The notes beneath the pieces are model-generated. The model did no database searches, was not told the DNA's origin, and worked only from the letters and a program-made list of their open reading frames with translations. A stretch of 64,000 nucleotides of DNA from Croceimicrobium sp965279135 (lineage in GTDB: Bacteria > Bacteroidota > Bacteroidia > Flavobacteriales > Schleiferiaceae). A program made the position numbers and the translations under genes. The stretch is from the NCBI GenBank assembly GCA_965279135.1, contig OZ257133.1, positions 2,914,001 to 2,978,000 of the forward strand. The letters are read 5' to 3'. Positions 40,978 to 49,700 of this stretch are shown piece after piece (position 1 is the stretch's first letter; every line of letters begins with the position of its first letter).

Positions 40978-41885
40978 TACTTTAATCCTTCAACTATAGT
41001 TTTAGTGTTCTCGAGAAACATCCCCATAAAGGTACCGGCCTCTGATTCTTTAGAACCCAGGGCGTCTGAATAAAGGGTTCCACCTAATTTCACTTCTTTA
41101 CCCTTGGATTTAACCCTCTCTTGAACAGCCTCTATCGCCCGTGGGGAAACGGATGACTCAACAAAGATGGTTGGAATGTCCTTCTCATATATATAGTTAG
41201 CCAGTTCGCTAATATCCCGTATGCCCAGTTCCGCAGTGGTAGAAATGCCCTGCAAACCCCTAACTTCAATGCCGTATCGGCGACCATAATACTTAAAAGC
41301 ATCATGTGCGGTAATTAATACTCTTTGATTTTCAGGTATTTGACTTATAGTAATTAAGGCAATAGAATCGGCTGATTTAAGCTCCCTAAGATATTTATGG
41401 GCATTATTTCTAATAATGTCCTTTTGATCCGGGAGTAATTGCCCCAATCTTTCCTCTATTCCTTCTGTAACCGTCGACCACAATGTAAGGTCGAACCATA
41501 CATGAGGGTCTGGCTCATCCTCGAACTCGCTGGCGTATATAAGATCCGTTTTTGAAATTAGTCCGGCCGCCGCATACACTCGTTCAGGTGAAAGTTTTGA
41601 GAACAAATCCTGCATTTTCCCCTCTAAATGCAAGCCATTGTAGATAATGAGATCGCCACGGCTAAGAGCCATAACATCCGCTTGACTGGCCTTATAGAGA
41701 TGTGGGTCGGTCCCTGGCCCCATAAGTGTTAGTACTTCGACCGAATCCAAACCCTCACAGAGATTCTGAGTTAGATCTGCAAGCATTCCGGTTGTACAAA
41801 CGATCTGCGTCTTTGTTTTTTCCTCGACCTCACGACATGCACCGAAAAAGACCAGCAAAACGAACAATACAATCGAAAGCCTCAT
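40977..41885 (-). CDS. Metal ABC transporter substrate-binding lipoprotein (TroA/ZnuA family)
   Basis: A 302-residue cluster-A binding lipoprotein (lipobox FGAC, Cys17) that delivers metal to the ABC importer. The metal ligands are plausible as His62 (GTDPHLYK), His128 (EPDPHVWFD), His194 (ITAHDAFKYY) and Asp274 (YSDALGS), a TroA/ZnuA-like HHHD set. There is no long His-rich loop, so a zinc-only ZnuA is less likely. The start overlaps the DtxR-type regulator stop (ATGA). Manganese or iron import fits the regulator, but metal choice is not certain. Confidence 0.92.
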   Translation of the reverse strand: MRLSIVLFVLLVFFGACREVEEKTKTQIVCTTGMLADLTQNLCEGLDSVEVLTLMGPGTDPHLYKASQADVMALSRGDLIIYNGLHLEGKMQDLFSKLSPERVYAAAGLISKTDLIYASEFEDEPDPHVWFDLTLWSTVTEGIEERLGQLLPDQKDIIRNNAHKYLRELKSADSIALITISQIPENQRVLITAHDAFKYYGRRYGIEVRGLQGISTTAELGIRDISELANYIYEKDIPTIFVESSVSPRAIEAVQERVKSKGKEVKLGGTLYSDALGSKESEAGTFMGMFLENTKTIVEGLK

Positions 41886-42556
41886 AATCTAGAAATGTAA
41901 ATATTGGAACAGGCCTGCGATGAGAGTCTAAACTCAGACTGATCGTGCCTCAGAAGCATACTACCATCGAATGGTTCACGGCCCAGCACTTCTATTTCAT
42001 CACCTAAGCGAATGCCTAGTTTGGCGACATAACTCAAGAATTCGGGAGAGCTGTCTTTAACTCCTTTAACCAGGAGGTTCTCTCCTGAATCAGCGCTATC
42101 CAAGGTGAGCTCCTCGCGAACTGGAAATACTCCATTCGCATCTGGAATAGGATCACCGTGAGGGTCAAACTGGGGATTACCCAGAAAGGAAGCCAGCCGA
42201 TTGGTCAATTTAGTGGAGCGCACATGTTCAAGCTGCTCAGCTAACTCATGAACTTCTTCCCAACCAAAACCTAGCTTTTCGACCAGGAAAGTCTCCCAGA
42301 GCCGGTGTTTCCGCAGAATCCGAACGGCAATTTGCTGGCCTTCGGAACTCAATCTGCTGCCCTTATAGGGCTCGTACTGAATGAGGTTCTTTAGCTTAAG
42401 CTTGCGTAACATATCCGTAACGGTTGCAGGTTTCGTCTCTAAACGTTCTGCAATAGCATTGGTATTCACAAGATTACCTTCCGAACCACTTATAAAGTAG
42501 ATGGCTTTGAGGTAGTTTTCTTCGGTTAAACTGAGGTTCAAATCTGTGCTAATCAA
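41882..42556 (-). CDS. DtxR/MntR-family metal-dependent repressor
   Basis: A 224-residue metal sensor with three parts: winged helix (about 8-65: LTEENYLKAIYFISGSEGN and LETKPATVTDMLRKLK), metal/dimer domain (about 70-140: RKHRLWETFL and HELAEQLEHVRS), and a C-terminal SH3-like FeoA domain (about 150-224). Metal-bound, it should repress. It has no ATG: TTG 42556 (or TTG 42541) starts it. It leads the operon encoding its own importer. A TAATTTTG box and an 18-base MntR-like palindrome lie just upstream, shared with the divergent TonB receptor. Manganese is favoured over iron by the MntR-like box and the MnSOD nearby, but that is inferred. Confidence 0.9.
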   Translation of the reverse strand: MISTDLNLSLTEENYLKAIYFISGSEGNLVNTNAIAERLETKPATVTDMLRKLKLKNLIQYEPYKGSRLSSEGQQIAVRILRKHRLWETFLVEKLGFGWEEVHELAEQLEHVRSTKLTNRLASFLGNPQFDPHGDPIPDANGVFPVREELTLDSADSGENLLVKGVKDSSPEFLSYVAKLGIRLGDEIEVLGREPFDGSMLLRHDQSEFRLSSQACSNIYISRL

Positions 42557-42566
42557 AAAAGTTTTT

Positions 42567-42574
42567 CAAAATTA
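42567..42574 (-). promoter_or_regulatory. -7 box TAATTTTG (minus strand) of the mntR-type operon
   Basis: On the minus strand TAATTTTG matches TAnnTTTG exactly, 10 bases before the TTG start at 42556. The shared palindrome (42585-42602) would cover roughly -22 to -39 of this promoter. Confidence 0.6.
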
Positions 42575-42584
42575 CAAAAATGAT

Positions 42585-42602
42585 TTTTAGATTTGCCTAA
42601 AA
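42585..42602. promoter_or_regulatory. MntR/DtxR-type operator TTTTAGATTTGCCTAAAA
   Basis: Inverted repeat with arms TTTTAG/CTAAAA and a 6-base centre. The reverse strand reads TTTTAGGCAAATCTAAAA, close to the TTTAGGCAA(G/A)CCTAAA-like boxes known for MntR, TroR and other DtxR-family regulators. It covers the -7 box of the TonB gene and the upstream part of the regulator's own promoter, so one site may govern both directions. Confidence 0.7.
42588..42595 (+). promoter_or_regulatory. -7 box TAGATTTG of the TonB receptor gene
   Basis: Exact TAnnTTTG match inside the palindromic operator, 15 bases before the TTG start at 42611. A TTG at 42593 falls inside this box and is therefore unlikely as a start. 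Confidence 0.6.
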
Positions 42603-42610
42603 TTTTTGTT

Positions 42611-44977
42611 TTGCGACTATCAACTCTTTTATTGGCACTTGTTCTGAGCCTTTCAATTAAGGCTCAAAGTATCCAGGGATACATTGCGGATTCAGAAGGG
42701 AAAGCCCTTTCTACCGTTAATATTGTGTCTCTACCAAGTGGAGTAGGCACCACTAGTAATACAGAGGGGTTCTTCCGTTTAAAAGTTCCTACGACATCTG
42801 GGGACACGCTCCTAAAGATTTCGCATTTGGGCTATCGGAGCGTGTATTTGCAAAAAAAGGATTGGAACAAATCACTCCAAATAGAACTTGAATCTGATCC
42901 TCTGGGACTCGAAGAGGTTGTTTTAAGTGCGAATAGAACAGCGGTTAGTAGGTACAATGCCCCGGTTATTGTGGAAACACTTAAACCTCAACTCTTTGAG
43001 CAAGTTGCTGCTTTAAGTTTATCTGAAGGACTTTCATTTAGCCCGGGATTGCGTTTAGAGAATAACTGCCAAAACTGTGGTTTTACCCAGCTGCGAATCA
43101 ATGGGCTTGATGGGGCTTATTCCCAAATACTACTCAACTCCAGACCGATTTTTTCCAGTTTAATGGCTGTTTACGGTTTAGAGATGATCCCTGTTAATAT
43201 GATAGAAAGGGTTGAGGTTGTTCGCGGGGGCGGATCGGCACTTTATGGCAGTAATGCTATTGGGGGCACCGTAAACATCATTACCAAAGAGGCCCGGGAG
43301 AATCAGTTCTATGCTCAGGGTCAGGTGCAGTCCATTGGAGGAGACGCCTGGGAAAGTAGCAATAGCATTGGCGCAAGCTTTGCCAGCGATGATCTACGCA
43401 GTGGAATCAACCTCTTCGCATTCACTCGAGATCGCGATGAGTGGGACGCTAACGGAGATGGTTTTTCTGAAATCACCCAACTTAGTAATCGTACTATCGG
43501 CTTAAACTCTTTCTGGAAACCGGGAAGCCGCTCGAAAATTAGCCTGGATCTATTTAGCATAAACGAATACCGTAGGGGAGGAAGCGATTTTGACTTACTA
43601 CCACATCAGAGCCAGATTGCAGAGGAATTAAGACACCAAATTCTGGGTGCTGGCCTGGCCTGGGAGAAACTCTCCCAAGATGGGAAACATCAATTCTCCA
43701 TCTACACTTCAGGTCAAAGCACCCTTAGAGATAGCTATTATGGCGCTAGAGGAAGACTAATAAGTTTTGGGGACAGTGTAACAGAATCAGACCTCTTAGC
43801 TCTTAATGCTTATGGAGAGGCTCGGGATTACAGCTTTGTAGGGGGCGGACAATACACCTGGCAAAGTCTCCCCTCCTTACAATTAAGCATTGGTAGTGAA
43901 TATCAACTCAATAATGTTGTTGAAGAAATGCCAGGCTACTCCAGAAGAATTGATCAAAACGTTAATAGTTGGGGCAACTACCTCCAGGCGAACTGGAGCA
44001 TCAGTGATAAATGGAAACTACAAGCTGGCTCTAGACTGGATATCAGTACAGTTAGGGGAAGTTATGCACTTGTTCAAAGCGATTTTGAGCAAGATGAAGT
44101 TTTCCAAAACCTCTCCCCTCGATTAAACCTACACTATATTGCTAATGACAATTGGCAGTTTAGGGCCTCATATGCCCAGGGTTTCAGGGTTCCGCAAGCC
44201 TTCAATGAGGATCTTCACATCGAAACTGTTGGCGGGGCAGTGATGTTCATTCAGTTGGATGAAAACTTAAGTCCAGAGATTAGTCATAGCTTTAATTCCT
44301 CCGTTGACTGGCTGATTACCAACAATTTTGGTGAACATAAGCTATTACTTACTGGTTTTTATACCATTTTGGACAATCCATTTGTTCTTATTGACCGTGA
44401 GCCACTAGCGAATGGAACGGCCGTTCAGTTGAAAACCAATGGGGAATCTGCTGCAGTTAGGGGTATAAGCTTCGAATACCAGGCTGCTTTACGCAATAAT
44501 CTGCAGGTTCAGGCCTCGATCACTGCTCAGGAAGCCTTTTTTGAAAACTCCCAACTACTCTGGGATGATGAAACAAATGATGGCTTAAACAGTGTGAGCA
44601 GCGATCAATTCTTGAGAACACCTAACCTTTATGGCTATCTGAATGTAGATTATGCTTTCACTTCGCGCTGGACCGCTAGCGCCGCTTTGAACTATACCGG
44701 CAGTATGTTGCTGCCTCGTCTTGTGAATCTGGAGACTGAACAAATTGAACTTCTAGAAACCAGGGATTTCTTTGACCTGCAGGTAGCTGGTGAATACCAG
44801 ATTCTGCAAAGTAAAAAATGGAATCTACGCCTTCAAGGGGGAGTTAAAAATCTCTTTGATGCCTTTCAAAGCGATCTACCCGTAGGTGCTGACCGCGATG
44901 CGACCTATATCTACGGGCCTATTTTGCCAAGGACTTACTTCCTGGCCATAAAAGTGGACTTTCAGCCCCAATCTTAA
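42611..44977 (+). CDS. TonB-dependent receptor, predicted outer-membrane metal importer
   Basis: An outer-membrane receptor of 788 residues. From TTG 42611 it has a clean signal peptide (RLSTLLLALVLSLSIKAQ). A CarboxypepD_reg-like domain follows (about 20-95, IQGYIADSEGKALSTVNIVS), then the plug (SEGLSFSPGLRLENNCQNCG, with MIERVEVVRGGGSALYGSNA) and a 22-strand barrel. A CxxC pair occurs in the plug. It is divergent from the DtxR/MntR operon and shares its palindromic operator, so it is likely to bring the same metal (or a metal complex) through the outer membrane. The 3' end overlaps the LpxH-like gene by 59 bases on the other strand. Confidence 0.9.
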   Translation: MRLSTLLLALVLSLSIKAQSIQGYIADSEGKALSTVNIVSLPSGVGTTSNTEGFFRLKVPTTSGDTLLKISHLGYRSVYLQKKDWNKSLQIELESDPLGLEEVVLSANRTAVSRYNAPVIVETLKPQLFEQVAALSLSEGLSFSPGLRLENNCQNCGFTQLRINGLDGAYSQILLNSRPIFSSLMAVYGLEMIPVNMIERVEVVRGGGSALYGSNAIGGTVNIITKEARENQFYAQGQVQSIGGDAWESSNSIGASFASDDLRSGINLFAFTRDRDEWDANGDGFSEITQLSNRTIGLNSFWKPGSRSKISLDLFSINEYRRGGSDFDLLPHQSQIAEELRHQILGAGLAWEKLSQDGKHQFSIYTSGQSTLRDSYYGARGRLISFGDSVTESDLLALNAYGEARDYSFVGGGQYTWQSLPSLQLSIGSEYQLNNVVEEMPGYSRRIDQNVNSWGNYLQANWSISDKWKLQAGSRLDISTVRGSYALVQSDFEQDEVFQNLSPRLNLHYIANDNWQFRASYAQGFRVPQAFNEDLHIETVGGAVMFIQLDENLSPEISHSFNSSVDWLITNNFGEHKLLLTGFYTILDNPFVLIDREPLANGTAVQLKTNGESAAVRGISFEYQAALRNNLQVQASITAQEAFFENSQLLWDDETNDGLNSVSSDQFLRTPNLYGYLNVDYAFTSRWTASAALNYTGSMLLPRLVNLETEQIELLETRDFFDLQVAGEYQILQSKKWNLRLQGGVKNLFDAFQSDLPVGADRDATYIYGPILPRTYFLAIKVDFQPQS

Positions 44978-45728
44978 ATTGCTTTAAAAGCATTTCTTCA
45001 CCGTTAAATTCTCCGAAGGTGAAGTAGGATATCCAATCGCCAAGATTGATGTATCGGCTGCCTTCTGGATTCAACGCTATGTCGAGTGGTAAATGGCGAT
45101 GTCCGAAAATGAAGTAATCATAAAACTGCTGCTCCAGAACCTCTTTGCAATAGATGACCAACCATTCTTCATCCTCCCCTAGAAAAATAGCATCTTTCTC
45201 ACCGGTCTTGGCTCTTGAAGTACGTGAAAAGTAATCGGCAAGACCGATACCAAAATTCGGGTGTAGTCGAGCGAAAGCCCATTGTAAAAAGGGATTCTTA
45301 AATACCTTTTTGATAAACTTATATCCATGATCCCCAGGTCCTAGTCCATCACCGTGCCCGATGTAGAATTTCTTACCAGACCATTCCCTTACTATGGGTT
45401 CTCGATAGAGCTCTAAGCCTATCTCTTTGGGGAGATAGTCAAAAATCCACATGTCATGATTTCCCGTAAAAAGATGGATTGGAATTCCGGAATCACTAAT
45501 TTCTGCTAGCTTTCCCAGAAGCCTAACAAAACCGCGCGGTACGGCTTTTCGATATTCGAACCAAAAATCAAAGACATCGCCCACCAGGAAAAGTTCCGCA
45601 GCATCAGCTTTAATCAGATCCAGCCAGTCTACAAAGTGCTTTTCTCTCTTTAGGCTAGCCTCATAGGTGGGAACTCCTAAATGTAAATCGCTGGCGAAAT
45701 AGATCTTTTTCCCGGCTTCTAAATGCAT
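44919..45728 (-). CDS. lpxH: UDP-2,3-diacylglucosamine diphosphatase-like metallophosphatase
   Basis: A calcineurin-like phosphoesterase of 269 residues, LpxH type, acting in lipid A synthesis (UDP-2,3-diacylglucosamine hydrolysis). Metal motifs are visible: SDLHLG, GDVFDFWFEY, GNHDMW, HGDGLGPGDHG and GHRHLP. I chose ATG 45728 because MHLEAGKKIYFASDLHLG fits the family and a TATCTTCG box ends 4 bases before it; an upstream in-frame start would cross this box. Members need manganese, which fits the metal locus beside it. The 3' end overlaps the TonB gene. Confidence 0.87.
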   Translation of the reverse strand: MHLEAGKKIYFASDLHLGVPTYEASLKREKHFVDWLDLIKADAAELFLVGDVFDFWFEYRKAVPRGFVRLLGKLAEISDSGIPIHLFTGNHDMWIFDYLPKEIGLELYREPIVREWSGKKFYIGHGDGLGPGDHGYKFIKKVFKNPFLQWAFARLHPNFGIGLADYFSRTSRAKTGEKDAIFLGEDEEWLVIYCKEVLEQQFYDYFIFGHRHLPLDIALNPEGSRYINLGDWISYFTFGEFNGEEMLLKQFKIGAESPLLWPGSKSLAK

Positions 45729-45732
45729 GAAG

Positions 45733-45740
45733 CGAAGATA
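45733..45740 (-). promoter_or_regulatory. -7 box TATCTTCG (minus strand) immediately before lpxH
   Basis: On the minus strand TATCTTCG (one base off TAnnTTTG) ends 4 bases before the ATG at 45728. The transcript could be leaderless. Confidence 0.45.
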
Positions 45741-45773
45741 GGAATTGGCTTCTAAGGCTGCATTGACAGGCAT

Positions 45774-45802
45774 AAAAAAGCCCCGACAATTATTGCCGGG
45801 GC
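45774..45802 (-). terminator. Rho-independent terminator of the superoxide dismutase gene
   Basis: On the minus strand GCCCCG...CGGGGC (45780-45802) forms a hairpin that can be extended by CAAT/ATTG pairing inside. It is followed by six T residues (the A run at 45774-45779 on the plus strand). It lies 22 bases after the sod stop codon. Confidence 0.85.
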
Positions 45803-45824
45803 CCTCATCTATATATAAAACTTC

Positions 45825-46433
45825 TTATTTCGCTGCAGCGTAGTTCTTCGCTACTTCGTCCCAGTTAATAACATTGAAAAATGCCTCAATGTAATCTGGG
45901 CGGCGATTTTGATATTTTAAGTAGTATGCATGCTCCCAAACGTCAAGACCCATAATTGGGGTGCCTTTAGTTTCTGCGATATCCATTAGTGGATTATCTT
46001 GGTTAGGGGTGCTACTTACAGCCAGATTTCCATTGCCATCAACAATTAGCCAGGCCCAACCTGAACCAAATCGAGTAGCAGCAGCGTTGGCAAATTCATT
46101 CTTAAAGTTTTCGAATGATCCAAAAGCCGAATTAATGGCATCTCCTAGCTCTCCGCTAGGGTTACCTCCTCCGTTAGGGCCCATAACAGACCAGAAAAGA
46201 CTGTGATTATAGTATCCGCCTCCATTATTGCGCACTGCACCGGAATGACTGGAAATATTAGAAAGAATCTCGGTAATGCTTTGAGACGCCAGGGAAGTGC
46301 CATCAATAGCAGCGTTCAATTTCGAAGTATATCCTGCGTGATGCTTACCATGGTGAATTTCCATTGTTTGAGCATCAATATGGGGTTCTAGAGCATCGTG
46401 TGCGTAAGGAAGTGCAGGTAGTTCAAAAGCCAT
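45825..46433 (-). CDS. sodA: Manganese-type superoxide dismutase
   Basis: A cytosolic superoxide dismutase of 202 residues. The metal ligands are in EIHHGKHHAGY (first His at residue 27), NHSLFW, and DVWEHAYYLKYQNRRPDYI. The Gln of STPNQDNPLM is the mark of the manganese type, as in SodA, in place of the iron-type pattern. I chose ATG 46433, giving the standard N-terminus MAFELPALPYAHDAL; an upstream in-frame start adds an atypical tail. A terminator follows the stop. Its proximity to a manganese-like import operon and LpxH is consistent with manganese use. Confidence 0.95.
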   Translation of the reverse strand: MAFELPALPYAHDALEPHIDAQTMEIHHGKHHAGYTSKLNAAIDGTSLASQSITEILSNISSHSGAVRNNGGGYYNHSLFWSVMGPNGGGNPSGELGDAINSAFGSFENFKNEFANAAATRFGSGWAWLIVDGNGNLAVSSTPNQDNPLMDIAETKGTPIMGLDVWEHAYYLKYQNRRPDYIEAFFNVINWDEVAKNYAAAK

Positions 46434-46737
46434 GTCTTTAGATTTAATTGATTTATAGTAGAACTTTAGAATGAAGGAAAAGTTTGCAATCACCTTCATT
46501 TTTCATTTGGTGCATCAAAAGTAACTATTGGTTTTTGAATTATTGAAGGCATTATCTATATCAATATGTTAAGTGTCGATTAGAGCCCATTATTCTGCAC
46601 ATAAATCGAAGACGCTCTTAACCGTTAAAGCGCAGTATAGACTAATCAACACAACCATCAGAATCGCTAAAAGTATAAGACTTGTAATTAGCCTTTAAGC
46701 ATCATCCTGCTAATGATTATTACTAATTTGGGCTCAA
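46434..46737. other. 304-base intergenic region between divergent sodA and addA-like genes
   Basis: No ORF or RNA gene is supported here. The only motif I trust is TACTTTTG on the minus strand at 46516-46523 (exact TAnnTTTG match), about 83 bases upstream of the sodA ATG, which would leave a leader of roughly 80 bases. I found no clear box for the plus-strand helicase gene. Confidence 0.5.
46516..46523 (-). promoter_or_regulatory. -7 box TACTTTTG (minus strand) before sodA
   Basis: Exact TAnnTTTG match on the minus strand, upstream of the sodA ATG (46433). Confidence 0.45.
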
Positions 46738-49700
46738 ATGCCTTCGATGCAGGAACCCTTTCTAATCTACAATGCTTCAGCTGGTGCCGGTAAGACCTAT
46801 CAACTGGTACGCAACTATTTAAAAATCTGTCTAAGCACGAAGGATCCTTTGCGTTTCATGCACATCCTCGCTATCACCTTTACGAACAAGGCGGCAAGAG
46901 AGATGAAAAACCGTTTATTGGCACAGTTGCAGAACCTAAAGTCTTATCCTGAGATCTCGGATAAAGAAAAAGCCTATGCCGAAGAACTTGCCAAAGAATT
47001 AGGGATTGAGGTTATAGACCTGAAGTATCGTGCAAAACAGTGTTTATCCGCAATCCTCCATCACTATGGTGCATTTAGTGTTTCTACTATTGACAGTTTT
47101 ACCAATAGACTCATACGCAGCTTTAGTAGGGACCTGCAGATTAATGGCAATTTTCAGGTAGAAGTTGAAAATGAAAGGATTTTGGAGGAGGCTGTTGATA
47201 GACTTCTGGAAGATTTACAGGGCAGTGATCCTTTTACCAGAATTCTAAGTCGCTACATACAGCAACAGAGGGAAGAAGAGCGTTCATCAAACATTCGCAG
47301 TCTCCTACTCGACAAGGGAAAAGAGCTCTTTGCCGAGAGAGCCTTTCCCTATCTCGAATCATTGAAACAACTGGAAGCACAATCAATTTTAGAAGTAGAA
47401 ACAGAGCTAAGGCGGAGACAAACAGAATTGCGCACTAAGCTGAAAACAACTTCTGATGATTTCATAAATGGCTGCAAGAATCTTAACCTCAGCAAAACTG
47501 ACTTTCGAAGCCGTGGAGTGGTCTATACATGGGTAGAGAAAGTAGGTATGGGACATTTTCCGGATTACAATCAAACCTTCGCCAGCACTTTTAATGAAAT
47601 GGGGCCGGACTATTTGCCGTCAACCAAATCTGCCAAAGAAGGTGCTTTTGCGATTGAGGAAAACCGCATTGCCATATTCGAAAGCGCACTGAAAGTTAAG
47701 GACTTATATGAGCATAGTATAGAAGAATTATTCTTGCTGGGAGCTGTTTTAAAAAGTCTACATGGCTTGGCCCTCTTAGGCGCAATTGAACAAAAAATAG
47801 AAGAAATCAAAGCGGAAAGCGGTCGACTTCCAATTGGCGACTTTAATAAAATAGTAGCTAAGGAATTAGGTGATCAACCGGCTCCTTTCCTTTATGAAAG
47901 GCTGGGAGAGCGTTATTCCGATTTCTTCATTGATGAATTTCAGGATACCTCGAAATTGCAATGGTCTAATCTGCTTCCTCTTGTAAATAATGCACTGGCT
48001 GGAACTAAAAGCTCCGCGATGGTTGTGGGAGATGCGAAACAAAGCATATATCGATTCCGTGGAGGTGATTTACAACTTTTCGTGGATCTGGTAAAGGATG
48101 TAGATCCATCCAATCGCCTTGGAAACCAAGTTTTATATGAGCGAAGACTGGAAAACATGGGGGATAATTATCGCTCGGCCAAGGCTATTGTCCAGTTCAA
48201 TAATCAGCTTTTTCAAAAAATAAGTCAGTACCTACCAAATCCACAGTTCAAAGAAATATATAAGGACGGCCAGCAAGTGGCTAAGAATTCAGAAGAGGGT
48301 CATCTTAGCCTGGAGATTTTAGAAGCAAGGGCCAGCGCGGAACAATATCATGAAGCCTTATTAGTTCGCATAAATGACTTATTTTCAAGAGGGTATCAGC
48401 AGCGCGATATATGTATTTTAAGCCGTAGCAATGCCAAAGGCAAAGCAGCGGCAAGCTTCCTATTAGAAAATGAGAATAAGCTTCAATTACCACAAGAGGA
48501 AGCACTGCAAATTCTTTCTGCAGACAGTTTGATTGTGGGTGCCTCAAAAGAAGTAAAGGCCCTGATCTCTTTCCTAAAGACTTCTGAAAATCCTGATCAA
48601 CTTGAAAATCGTAGAGCTTGGATGGCCTATTTGGCAGAACGACAAGAGATAGATCAACACTCTTTCCGTATGGCCATTGCAGAGTTGGATTTTAACAATA
48701 TGACCACCGTCTTGGAGTCATTTAATATTGATGAGTGGCAAGGTTCCGATCTACTGGAAAAATGCTATCAGTTGTTGAAGGCCTTCTCGATGGACTGGCA
48801 AACTGATCCGTATTTGCAGTTTTTTCTTGATCAGGTACGGGATTATCAATCCCATAATCGGCCATTGGTTTCAGAGTTTATTGACTGGTGGGAGGATCGG
48901 GGACAGGATCGCAGCGTGAGCATACCCCCACAAACGAATGCTATTCAGATCATGAGCGTTCATAAGTCTAAAGGTCTGGAGTTCCCAGTGGTGATTTACT
49001 TATACGCTAAGGGTGCACTTGATAGCTTAGGCGGAGGAGCACAAAAGCACAGCGGATGGGTTAGAACAGATGAATCTAAATATGGATTACCCTTCGCATT
49101 TATTGATTTTGTGAAGCCGCCTCTTCCGGAAAATCAACCTATCTACAACGGATGGTATTTGGAGGAGCTTTCATGGAAAATGATGGATGAGCTTAATGTC
49201 TATTATGTTGCTTTTACAAGGGCACAAACCGAACTGCATCTACTATCAGAATTAGCGCCTAAGGATCAGAAAGGGAAAACCTACATCCAAAAAGTTCTAA
49301 TGGATGAATTTAGTGCCGATTCGATTGGGCTCTACAGTATAGGGACCCCTGGGATCACCTCGGCAGCAGGCGAACTGAAAGAAGGCATAGCCATTCATTC
49401 AGCACCAGTAATCCCTTGGCGTGAGAAACTGGAAATGATTAGTTCGGCACCCAGGCATTGGCAAAGTGATCGTATGAAGGAAGCGCGTTTTGGCACAAAA
49501 ATGCATCAGCTTTTATCCGAACTGAACTCCCGTTCTGACCTTGAAAGAATCTTAAAAAAAGCGCAGGAAGAAGCCTGGTTTAGTGCTGAAGATCTCACCC
49601 AATTAAAAATCAGCCTGGAACAAATCTTTGCCAAGAAAGAATTAGAGGCCCTATTTCATCCACAAGCAAGAGTTTACAATGAACATAGCATTTTAGTTCC

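Noticed and set aside
42593..42610. TTG 42593 as TonB receptor start
   Set aside because: It is inside the -7 box and operator; TTG 42611 gives a clean signal peptide.
45729..45773. Longer lpxH start at 45773
   Set aside because: The extra residues cross the TATCTTCG box; ATG 45728 matches the family start.
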